DNA of 5,175 nt. Source: Thermoplasmatota archaeon (GTDB lineage Archaea; Thermoplasmatota; Thermoplasmata; RBG-16-68-12; JAGMCJ01). Positions within the stretch are counted from its first letter, which is position 1. Every line of letters starts with the position of its first letter. The notes beneath the pieces were generated by a model. That model was not told the DNA's origin. It saw nothing but the letters and a program-made list of their open reading frames with translations, and made no database searches. The translations under genes and the position numbers were made by a program. Positions 1 to 5,175 of the stretch are shown piece after piece. Where the stretch lies: contig JAJISH010000008.1 of the NCBI GenBank assembly GCA_022848825.1, positions 1-5,175 of the forward strand, in the 5' to 3' direction.

Positions 1-1114
1 CTATGTTCTCCGTCACTGGAACGCTGGATCCTGTGGGGGATTCGGACACGACCGTCGGAGGAGTGCTGTCAGGAATGATCTCCGTTGTGAAGCTCAGACT
101 GTAGTCATCGCCCCCGACGCCGTTGCCGTCACCGTCGAGCGAGATTCCAGAGGCGTCGGTCGCCACTGATGCATCGAGCGTGACAGTGTACGTTCTTCCG
201 TAGTAGAGGCTCATCGTGGGTTTGAACGTGAACTTGTCCTTTCCCATGTTCCACGTGACGTTGCCATCGGACTTGTCCCACGTTGTGGTGGAGTCCGTGT
301 AGCTGAACGAATTGTTGACGGAATCCATATCCATGTTCTCGTTGAACCTCATCTCGATTTCCGTGTTGATATCCACATCGGTCTGCCCAGATTGCGGGAT
401 GTTCCCGGTGACCTGTGGCGGGTCGTCGTCCACGGGCTCCGTCGTGAAGTTCCAGATGAAGTCCACGCCGCCAGAGAGATACGAGCCGCAGTTGTCTTTG
501 GCCACCGTACCGTTGATCGTGACGTTGTAGTCCGTGCTCGTGTTGAAGTTCTCGAACGGATTGAAAATCATGGTGTCGGAGATGTGATTGGTTGAATTCC
601 ACACGATTTCACCGTGGGACCTGTTCCAGATGTCGATTCCGTCCGTGTAGGAGAACGCGGCGGCGACCGAACTCTTGTCCATAGGTCTGTCGAATGTCAC
701 GATGACGTTGGAAGAGACAGAGACAAACGGCTCCCCGCCTGAGGGGCGCGTGTGGTTGACGACAGGTGGTGGCCCTAACTCGGTGGTGAAGTTCCACAGG
801 AAATCCGGTCCGCTATTCCCGTCGTTGTCTCCATCCAGGTATTGCCCAGTCTCGTCCTTCGCGGTCGAGAAAAGGAGCGTCACGTTGTACTGCGTGCAGC
901 AGGCATACGGCTCATCTGGCGTGAAGACGAACGAGACGTTCGTGGGCCAGGTGAAACTCCCGTGCATCGAGTCTCTTTCGATTTCCCCATCCGTGTATCC
1001 CAGCGACTCCTCAACCGATGTCATGTTCATCGGTTTGCTGAACGTAACGTCAATGGCGTTGTTCACAGATATGTCCATGCCCACGGGGCTCCAGGCAGTG
1101 ACCATTGGCGGCTC
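1..1114 (-). repeat. Tandem SbsA-like (Big_5) Ig repeats, three complete plus one partial
   Basis: Four tandem units of about 112-119 residues are visible: 333-444 (bases 1114-779), 445-558 (778-437), 559-677 (436-80) and the start of a fourth from 678 (79-1). Each full unit has the Big_5 signature: a PP-x-V start, a central strand V/M-x-F, then P/N-M-N/D-x-x-S-V, a YTD turn, a T/N-F-T/N-P strand, Y-N/T-V-T, and a closing F-T-T-E. At DNA level the segments coding the closing strand are recognisably related (for example bases 441-454 and 784-797). The units differ in an acidic loop and in cysteine content. Known Big_5 domains occur in S-layer and cell-surface proteins, often in long strings, so more units probably lie to the left of base 1. 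Confidence 0.88.
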
Positions 1115-2110
1115 GGACGGACCCATCGCGATGAACGTCTCAGCGTGCGACGAGTCCATTGGGACGGATCTAGGGTTATTTGAGAAAATCTTCCCGGGAT
1201 AGTGTACCTCGATTCTCGTCTGATTCTCAAACGCGCCAGCGTTGGTGTACATGCTGTCCGTCACAACTATCCAGCTTGCGTCACCAGAGGAATTGGTTTG
1301 CGGATCCACGCCGCCAAAATAAGAAGAGGAGTATACCGTCTGGTTCGGACCCACAGGCGGAATGTCCGTGACGTTTATGTCGGCGCCTGGAATCGGACTC
1401 ATGGTCTCGTCCAGGACGAGTATGCCCAGGAAGTTCTTGACAGTCAGGTCCGAACCCGCGTCAACGACAGAGACGCCCCCCTCAAAGGAGGTGTTCAGCG
1501 TCGAGACGTGCGAGCTGTTGTCCAATAGGAAATCGTTGGTTGCGCCAGTCAAAGTGCAGTTCTCCAGGACGGTATCGGAGCTGCTCGTCACAACAGAGTG
1601 CGACGTGGAAGAGCTCACCGTTAGCTGACCGATGAGCGGGTCAGACTGGCTCACCATAAGTCCGATGCCCGTTCCGTAGATCGTTGTGCCTGTGAGCAAG
1701 GGCGGCTGAGTCGTGCCGTTGATGAAAACGCCCACCGTCGAGTCAAATATGTCGCTCGAGACTATCGCCGAGTTGAAGCTGGTACTGTTGAACTGTATCC
1801 CCTCCCAGGGACCCACGCCCCACCCGCTGTGGTTGAACAAGGCGCCTATCGCAGCAAGCTCCCCCTCGACGTAGAGGGCGAAGCTATCGTTGAAACGGAC
1901 ATTGGTTCCACTCTCTATCCTCAGAAGGCCAGTGACGTTGAGATCACCAGTAGCTATGTAAGGTCCCGGCGGGACCCAGGTCTCAACTCCTGAGATCTCA
2001 CCCTTGACATATGTCTGCGCCTCCGCCGTCTGAGCGATAAGCACGAACGACGTAAGAAGTAGCGTTACCGTAGCGCCCACACCGAACAGGCCGAATCTAG
2101 TGTTTCCCAT
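1..2110 (-). CDS. Secreted beta-helix / multi-Ig (SbsA-like, Big_5) surface protein, 3' end cut by window
   Basis: The frame is open from the ATG at 2110 to base 1 (703 codons, no stop seen), so the C-terminus and any membrane anchor lie outside the window. Domains in order: signal peptide at residues 1-31; parallel beta-helix at about 44-225, with the typical opening (W45, GDLNVTGLLRIESGT at 55-69, LYVEGEL at 79-85, WEGIQF at 102-107); a carboxypeptidase-regulatory-like module at about 226-330 (PIPGADINVTD, then a G-D-A turn); three SbsA-type Ig domains at about 333-444, 445-558 and 559-677; and the start of a fourth. I count about 25 N-x-S/T sequons, which fits a glycosylated archaeal surface protein. 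The start at 2110 is chosen because AGGTGA lies 5 bases upstream and it leads directly into the signal peptide. An in-frame ATG at 2140 probably precedes the transcription start. Such proteins usually serve in cell-surface structure or adhesion; no catalytic residues are evident and the exact role is unknown. It is transcribed away from the helicase gene. Confidence 0.9.
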   Translation of the reverse strand, partial: MGNTRFGLFGVGATVTLLLTSFVLIAQTAEAQTYVKGEISGVETWVPPGPYIATGDLNVTGLLRIESGTNVRFNDSFALYVEGELAAIGALFNHSGWGVGPWEGIQFNSTSFNSAIVSSDIFDSTVGVFINGTTQPPLLTGTTIYGTGIGLMVSQSDPLIGQLTVSSSTSHSVVTSSSDTVLENCTLTGATNDFLLDNSSHVSTLNTSFEGGVSVVDAGSDLTVKNFLGILVLDETMSPIPGADINVTDIPPVGPNQTVYSSSYFGGVDPQTNSSGDASWIVVTDSMYTNAGAFENQTRIEVHYPGKIFSNNPRSVPMDSSHAETFIAMGPSEPPMVTAWSPVGMDISVNNAIDVTFSKPMNMTSVEESLGYTDGEIERDSMHGSFTWPTNVSFVFTPDEPYACCTQYNVTLLFSTAKDETGQYLDGDNDGNSGPDFLWNFTTELGPPPVVNHTRPSGGEPFVSVSSNVIVTFDRPMDKSSVAAAFSYTDGIDIWNRSHGEIVWNSTNHISDTMIFNPFENFNTSTDYNVTINGTVAKDNCGSYLSGGVDFIWNFTTEPVDDDPPQVTGNIPQSGQTDVDINTEIEMRFNENMDMDSVNNSFSYTDSTTTWDKSDGNVTWNMGKDKFTFKPTMSLYYGRTYTVTLDASVATDASGISLDGDGNGVGGDDYSLSFTTEIIPDSTPPTVVSESPTGSSVPVTENI
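1121..1435 (-). other. Carboxypeptidase-regulatory-like (transthyretin-type) module
   Basis: Residues about 226-330 begin with ILVLDETMSPIPGADINVTD, the pattern of a beta-sandwich of the CarboxypepD_reg type: a variable first strand, P-x-P-G-A, then a V-T strand. A second half, NSSGDASWIVVTDSMYT (273-289), resembles the turn and strand of that fold, and the stretch ends in FIAMG before the first Ig repeat. These modules are usually passive spacers in large extracellular proteins. The family call rests on pattern resemblance only and the fold could be another beta-sandwich. Confidence 0.5.
1436..1981 (-). other. Right-handed parallel beta-helix region of the surface protein
   Basis: Residues about 44-225 show short beta-strand rungs of roughly 20-25 residues, rich in G, N, S, T and V, with the entry pattern common to archaeal and bacterial beta-helix proteins: a tryptophan, P-Y-I-x-x-G-D-L, L-R-I-E-x-G-T-N-V-R-F, and L-Y-V-E-G-E-L. 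Later rungs include NSAIVSSDIFDSTVGVFI (113-130) and TGTTIYGTGIGLMVSQSD (140-157). Such domains act as polysaccharide lyases or as structural and adhesive rods. I see no cluster of catalytic Asp/Lys/Arg residues to support lyase activity, so a structural role is preferred. Domain limits are approximate. Confidence 0.75.
2018..2110 (-). other. Sec-type signal peptide of the surface protein
   Basis: Residues 1-31 have a short N-region with one Arg (R5), a long hydrophobic core at about residues 6-26 (FGLFGVGATVTLLLTSFVLI), and an A-E-A motif at 29-31 suiting signal peptidase I cleavage before Q32. No lipobox cysteine and no twin arginine are present, so general secretion of a non-lipoprotein is the simplest reading. 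The mature part begins immediately with beta-rich sequence. Confidence 0.85.
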
Positions 2111-2115
2111 CCTCT

Positions 2116-2121
2116 TCACCT
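2116..2121 (-). promoter_or_regulatory. Shine-Dalgarno site for the surface-protein gene
   Basis: On the minus strand this reads AGGTGA, matching the archaeal anti-Shine-Dalgarno sequence at the 16S rRNA 3' end, with 5 bases between it and the ATG at 2110. It decides the start in favour of 2110 over the in-frame ATG at 2140, which has no comparable site. Confidence 0.8.
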
Positions 2122-2138
2122 GGCCCTCTGGTCCATGC

Positions 2139-2156
2139 ATTAGGGCGGTTCCTAAT
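2139..2156. promoter_or_regulatory. Perfect 6-bp inverted repeat between TATA box and start of the surface-protein gene
   Basis: ATTAGG and CCTAAT flank a 6-base spacer (GCGGTT), a perfect dyad of 6-bp arms. It overlaps the downstream edge of the minus-strand TATA-like box and ends before the predicted transcription start near 2130. Archaeal repressors often bind at that position to block polymerase recruitment. No known operator was recognised, and a dyad of this size can occur by chance. Confidence 0.4.
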
Positions 2157-2160
2157 AATC
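2153..2160 (-). promoter_or_regulatory. TATA-like box for the surface-protein gene
   Basis: The minus strand reads GATTATTA preceded by the purine-rich AAAAA, a plausible archaeal box A with a BRE-like element. Transcription would start about 26 bases downstream near 2130, giving a leader of around 20 bases that contains the AGGTGA site. The match to TTTATATA is only moderate; the call rests largely on spacing. Confidence 0.5.
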
Positions 2161-2166
2161 TTTTTG

Positions 2167-2189
2167 CAGAATCTCGCCTGGAGACTCTG
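2167..2189. promoter_or_regulatory. Imperfect 9-bp inverted repeat midway between the divergent promoters
   Basis: CAGAATCTC (2167-2175) and GAGACTCTG (2181-2189) pair at 8 of 9 positions around the spacer GCCTG. The centre at 2178 is within about two bases of the midpoint between the two TATA-like boxes (2153-2160 and 2200-2207). It lies about 11 bases upstream of the helicase TATA box, where a regulator could act on either gene. It is neither followed by a T-run nor at a gene end, so a terminator reading is not favoured. Confidence 0.4.
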
Positions 2190-2199
2190 ACCAGAAGTG

Positions 2200-2207
2200 T
2201 TTTTATC
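2200..2207 (+). promoter_or_regulatory. TATA-like box for the lhr gene
   Basis: TTTTTATC follows the purine-rich AGAAG, resembling an archaeal BRE plus box A. Transcription would begin about 26 bases downstream, near 2230, giving a leader of around 17 bases that still includes the GGTGA ribosome-binding site. This is the best A/T-rich candidate in the otherwise mixed sequence ahead of the start. Confidence 0.55.
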
Positions 2208-2237
2208 TCCTACGCTGATAAGTCATGATTTCTCAAC

Positions 2238-2242
2238 GGTGA
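2238..2242 (+). promoter_or_regulatory. Shine-Dalgarno site for lhr
   Basis: GGTGA lies 4 bases before the ATG at 2247 and matches the core of the archaeal Shine-Dalgarno sequence. The same GGTGAARAG context precedes the divergent gene. An in-frame TGA at 2226-2228 and the lack of any ATG, GTG or TTG codon between it and 2247 make 2247 the first possible start. Confidence 0.75.
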
Positions 2243-2246
2243 AAAG

Positions 2247-5175
2247 ATGCTACGGAAGGCGAAGAGACAGCACACGAGGGAAGAGGTCCTCTCCCTAATG
2301 GAAGGTCTCGTCGGGAGATGGTTCGAGAGCAAGTTCGATGCGATCACCGAGCCGCAGTCCTACGCCGTGCCTCTGATCCATGAGAAGCGGAACGTCCTGG
2401 TCTCTTCGCCCACCGGATCGGGAAAGACCCTGACCGCCTTCCTCTCCATAATCTGCGAGCTCTACAGGAAGCAGCTGGCGGGCGAGCTTGAGGACAAGAT
2501 CTACTGCGTGTACATCTCCCCGCTGAAGGCTCTCGCGAACGACATCAACAGGAACCTCACCGAGCCTCTCAGAGAGATGAAGGAGATCGCGGAGAAGGAG
2601 GGACTGGACATCCCGGAGATACGCGTTGCGGTGAGGTCGGGGGACACCTCCCCGTACGAGAGACAGAAGATGGCGAAAAGGCCGCCGCACATCTTCATCA
2701 CAACGCCGGAGTCCATCGCGCTCGTGCTCTCAACCCCGAAGTTCAGCAAGAAGTTCAAGGATGTCCAGTACGTCATCGTGGACGAGATACACGAGGTCTG
2801 CTCCTCCAAGCGAGGCGTCCACCTGTCCCTCTCCTTGGAAAGGCTGAGAGAACAGATCGAGCACGACTTCGTCAGGATAGGCCTCTCCGCCACGATAGCT
2901 CCGATGAACGAGGTGGCCAAGTTCCTGGCGGGCTACGAGAACGGGCGTCTCAGGGACATGAACGTGGTCGAGGTGGAAAGCAGGAAGAAGCTGGACTTCA
3001 GCGTGATGTGCCCCGTGAAGGACATGATGACGCTCCCCTTCGAGATCGTGAACGCGAGGATGTACGACACGCTGAAGGAGCTCGTGGACGATCACAGGAC
3101 GACGCTCATCTTCACGAACACGAGGAGCGGCACGGAGCAAGTCTCCTTCAAGCTCATGGAGAGGGGAGTGGAGGACCTGGCGGCCCACCACGGGAGCCTG
3201 AGCAAGGTCACGAGGCTGGACGTCGAGGAGAGGTTGAAGAACGGCGAACTGAAGGCGGCGGTCTCGTCCACCTCGCTCGAGCTCGGCATAGACATCGGCT
3301 ACATCGACCTCGTCTGTCAGATAGGCTCTCCGAAGTCCATTGCCAAGGGTCTTCAGAGGACAGGTCGGGCAGGCCACGCGGTGGGAGACGTGAGCGTGGG
3401 CAAGATGATAGTCTTCGATTTGGACGACCTCGTCGAGTGCGCAACGATCGCGAAGAGCGCCTACGACAACAAGATAGACAGGGTCCACATGCCCACGAAC
3501 TCCCTGGACGTTCTCGCTCAGAGCCTCGTGGGAATGAGCCTGGAGAAGCGGTGGGACGTGAACGAGGCCTTCGAGCTCGTGCGACGGTCCTACTCCTATC
3601 ACAAGCTGAAGAAGAGGGACTTCCTCAACACGCTCAAGTACCTGGCAGAGAAGGACACCACCGCCAGGGTCTACGGGAAGATATGGTTCGACGACGGAAC
3701 GTTCGGACGGAAGAGGAAGTCCAGGCTGATCTACTTCACGAACGTCGGGACGATTCCAGAGGAGGGGAACTACAAGGTCTTTAACATCCATGGATCGCCT
3801 CTGGGGGACCTGTCCGAGAAGTTCGTGGAGTACCTGAAGGAAGGGGACGTCTTCGTCCTGGGCGGGCGCACGTACAAGTTCAGGAGGAGCAGGGGGATGC
3901 GAATCTACGTCGAGGACGCCTCGGGAAGGCGGCCCACCGTCCCCTCCTGGGCGGGTGAGATGCTCCCCAGAAGCTTCGACCTTTCGATGCACGTGGGGAA
4001 GTTCAGGCACGACGTGCTCGAGAAGCTGGAGGATGGGGAAGAGGAGACGAAGGAGTGGCTGATCGAGAACTACAGGGTCGACGACGGAGGAGCTCGGAGC
4101 ATAATAAGCTACCTCCAAGAGCAGAGTGCACTGACACCTCACGTTCCCACCGATGAGGAACTGCTCATCGAGGGCTACGTCGACCCCAAGGGAAACAGGA
4201 ACATCATCTTCCACTTCTGCTTCGGAAGGCGAGTGAATGACGCGCTCTCCCGCGCATACGCGTTCGCGCTGTCGAACAAGCTGAAGTGCAACATCCGCGT
4301 GGCCGTGACGGACGACAACTTCATGCTGACTGTCCCGAAGAGGGCGCCCCTGAAGGGGATCGAGAAGCTCGTCACGAGCAGCAGCGTGGAGGACATCCTC
4401 AGGCGGGCCCTCAGGAACACGGAGCTGTTCAAGCACAGGTTCAGGCACTGCGCTACGCGGAGCCTCCTCGTGCTGAGGAGATACAAGGGCAAGGAGGTGT
4501 CGATAGGCCGCCAGCAGCTCAGGTCCACGAGGGTCATGGACGCCTTCCACGACATAAAGGACTTCCCGGTGATCCAGGAGACCTACAGGGAGATACTGAA
4601 CGATCACATGGACCTTCCTCATGCGACGGAGGTGCTCGAGAAGATCGAGAGCGGCGAGATGAAGATTAAGAGCACGCGGTACTCCTCGACGCCCTCGCCC
4701 TTCGCACACAACGTCGTCCTCGCGGGGATATCGGACGTAGTCCTCATGGAGGACAGGAGCTTCATGCTTCGGGACCTCCACCGCCAGGTCCTGAGAAGGG
4801 TCTTTCCGCAGTCCGAGATCCAGAAGATGCAGTTCAGCGAGGAGAGGATCTCAAGCCACTTCGAGAAGAAGCTGCCCAGGATCAGCGGGAAGGACGACAT
4901 ACTGGGGCTCCTGGGAGAAGCGGGAGCGATGAACGCGCTCAAGCAGAAGGGCAGGAACATCTTCGACCATGCCGATGTTGACCACACGACGTTGCGCGCG
5001 TGGTCCGAGGAGCTCATCGAGGCGGGGGAAGTGGAGTCTGTCTGGACAGCCAGGGGTTCCCTGCATTCCCTCAAGAAGGACGTGCCCGCCTATGCTGCCA
5101 TCTTTGCGAAGAAGATCCGGATCGACGGTGCCGAGGGGAAGGTCCTTGCCGTGTTGGACAAGGGCCCCGCGACGA
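2247..5175 (+). CDS. lhr: Lhr-family ATP-dependent superfamily 2 helicase, 3' end cut by window
   Basis: Lhr (large helicase-related) enzymes are ATP-driven 3'-to-5' translocases that unwind DNA and RNA:DNA hybrids and are linked to repair or nucleic-acid processing in the cytoplasm. The frame is open from 2247 to the window end (976 codons, no stop). RecA domain 1 has Walker A SPTGSGKT (54-61, catalytic K60), motif Ia SPLKALAND (91-99), TTPES (152-156), motif II DEIH (179-182) and motif III SAT (214-216). RecA domain 2 has motif IV LIFTNTRSGTE (287-297), AAHHGSLS (312-319), motif V SSTSLELGIDIG (340-351) and motif VI QRTGRAGH (370-377). The Lhr winged-helix region follows at about 400-470 (LDVLAQSLVGM at 420-430), then GTIPEEGNY and GDVFVLGG (533-540), and the DEAD-associated region at about 600-820 (FGRRVNDALSRAYAFALS at 659-676; SPFAHNVVLAG at 817-827). 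All key residues are intact. Archaeal Lhr-core proteins usually end near residue 850-900; this one continues. Lhr is distinguished from Hel308/Ski2 by the SSTSLELGIDIG and GRAGH signatures. Confidence 0.95.
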   Translation, partial: MLRKAKRQHTREEVLSLMEGLVGRWFESKFDAITEPQSYAVPLIHEKRNVLVSSPTGSGKTLTAFLSIICELYRKQLAGELEDKIYCVYISPLKALANDINRNLTEPLREMKEIAEKEGLDIPEIRVAVRSGDTSPYERQKMAKRPPHIFITTPESIALVLSTPKFSKKFKDVQYVIVDEIHEVCSSKRGVHLSLSLERLREQIEHDFVRIGLSATIAPMNEVAKFLAGYENGRLRDMNVVEVESRKKLDFSVMCPVKDMMTLPFEIVNARMYDTLKELVDDHRTTLIFTNTRSGTEQVSFKLMERGVEDLAAHHGSLSKVTRLDVEERLKNGELKAAVSSTSLELGIDIGYIDLVCQIGSPKSIAKGLQRTGRAGHAVGDVSVGKMIVFDLDDLVECATIAKSAYDNKIDRVHMPTNSLDVLAQSLVGMSLEKRWDVNEAFELVRRSYSYHKLKKRDFLNTLKYLAEKDTTARVYGKIWFDDGTFGRKRKSRLIYFTNVGTIPEEGNYKVFNIHGSPLGDLSEKFVEYLKEGDVFVLGGRTYKFRRSRGMRIYVEDASGRRPTVPSWAGEMLPRSFDLSMHVGKFRHDVLEKLEDGEEETKEWLIENYRVDDGGARSIISYLQEQSALTPHVPTDEELLIEGYVDPKGNRNIIFHFCFGRRVNDALSRAYAFALSNKLKCNIRVAVTDDNFMLTVPKRAPLKGIEKLVTSSSVEDILRRALRNTELFKHRFRHCATRSLLVLRRYKGKEVSIGRQQLRSTRVMDAFHDIKDFPVIQETYREILNDHMDLPHATEVLEKIESGEMKIKSTRYSSTPSPFAHNVVLAGISDVVLMEDRSFMLRDLHRQVLRRVFPQSEIQKMQFSEERISSHFEKKLPRISGKDDILGLLGEAGAMNALKQKGRNIFDHADVDHTTLRAWSEELIEAGEVESVWTARGSLHSLKKDVPAYAAIFAKKIRIDGAEGKVLAVLDKGPAT
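4812..5175 (+). other. C-terminal extension of Lhr beyond the conserved core (incomplete)
   Basis: After the conserved core ends near residue 853 (LRDLHRQVLRRVF), at least 120 more residues follow. The stretch 880-945 is predicted by eye as mainly helical with a turn and short strands (TTLRAWSEELIEAGEVESVW at 914-933), which resembles a winged helix. A second segment from about 959 (EGKVLAVLDKGPAT) looks like the opening of another winged helix. Bacterial Lhr proteins carry a large C-terminal region with tandem winged helices, and some archaeal Lhr proteins have shorter tails. Whether this tail is related cannot be decided from 120 residues without comparison. Coordinates of the boundary are approximate. 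Confidence 0.5.

Noticed and set aside
129..602. 157-residue minus-strand open frame in the surface-protein region
   Set aside because: It is a shifted reading of Ig repeats 2 and 3. The true frame on the same strand is continuous for 703 codons with a signal peptide and recognisable domains.
675..1202. 175-residue plus-strand open frame opposite the surface-protein gene
   Set aside because: It is antisense to Ig repeats 1 and 2, has no ribosome-binding site or recognisable domain, and the minus-strand gene explains the sequence.
2108..2140. Alternative start of the surface-protein gene at the in-frame ATG at 2140
   Set aside because: It would add ten residues including charged ones ahead of the signal peptide, has no Shine-Dalgarno site, and lies upstream of the predicted transcription start.
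2225..2242. Five-codon upstream reading frame (ATG ATT TCT CAA CGG TGA) whose stop overlaps the lhr Shine-Dalgarno site
   Set aside because: The TATA-like box at 2200-2207 puts the transcription start near 2230, downstream of this ATG, so it is probably not in the mRNA. It also has no ribosome-binding site. A mapped 5' end upstream of 2225 would revive it as a possible translational control element.
2111..2246. Possible small RNA, tRNA or terminator in the intergenic region
   Set aside because: No cloverleaf or strong G+C stem followed by a T-run was found, and both flanking genes begin here rather than end. The dyads fit protein-binding sites better than RNA hairpins.
3008..3784. 258-residue open frame on the plus strand in another frame
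   Set aside because: It lies wholly inside the helicase and spans motifs IV to VI in the true frame. Its Arg/Glu/Gly/His-rich composition is typical of a shifted reading of GC-rich codons.
2730..4781. 683-residue open frame on the minus strand opposite the helicase gene
   Set aside because: It is in exact codon register with the helicase and stays open only because TTA, CTA and TCA codons are avoided there. Its translation is low-complexity, rich in V, L, H, E and R, with no recognisable domain, while the sense strand has every Lhr motif intact.

Overview
The window looks like archaeal chromosome, most likely Euryarchaeota and plausibly a Thermoplasmata-type lineage. This is inferred from an archaeal-type Lhr helicase, GGTGA-type Shine-Dalgarno sites, TATA-like boxes at the expected distance from both starts, heavy use of AGG (Arg) and AAG (Lys), and a sequon-rich secreted protein built from a beta-helix and SbsA-type Ig domains. 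No ribosomal or other marker gene is present to fix the lineage.

Layout: there are two long genes, divergently transcribed from a 136-bp intergenic region, and both run off the window. On the left (1-2110, minus strand) lie the first 703 codons of a secreted or cell-surface protein. It reads as signal peptide, right-handed parallel beta-helix, a carboxypeptidase-regulatory-like module, then three complete and one partial SbsA-like (Big_5) Ig repeats; its 3' end is missing. On the right (2247-5175, plus strand) lie the first 976 codons of an Lhr-family superfamily 2 helicase. All ATP-binding and helicase motifs are intact, the Lhr winged-helix and DEAD-associated regions follow, and the protein continues beyond the usual end of the archaeal Lhr core.

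The intergenic region (2111-2246) holds two TATA-like boxes facing apart, a Shine-Dalgarno site before each start, and two inverted repeats. One dyad (2167-2189) is almost exactly midway between the TATA boxes. The other (2139-2156) lies just downstream of the TATA box of the surface-protein gene. They are the best candidates for regulatory sites here.

The genes have no obvious functional link: one acts on nucleic acid in the cytoplasm, the other is exported. I see no RNA gene, mobile element, CRISPR array, terminator or clearly new system. The points most worth checking are the intergenic dyads, the helicase C-terminal extension, and the pattern of acidic loops and glycosylation sequons across the Ig repeats.
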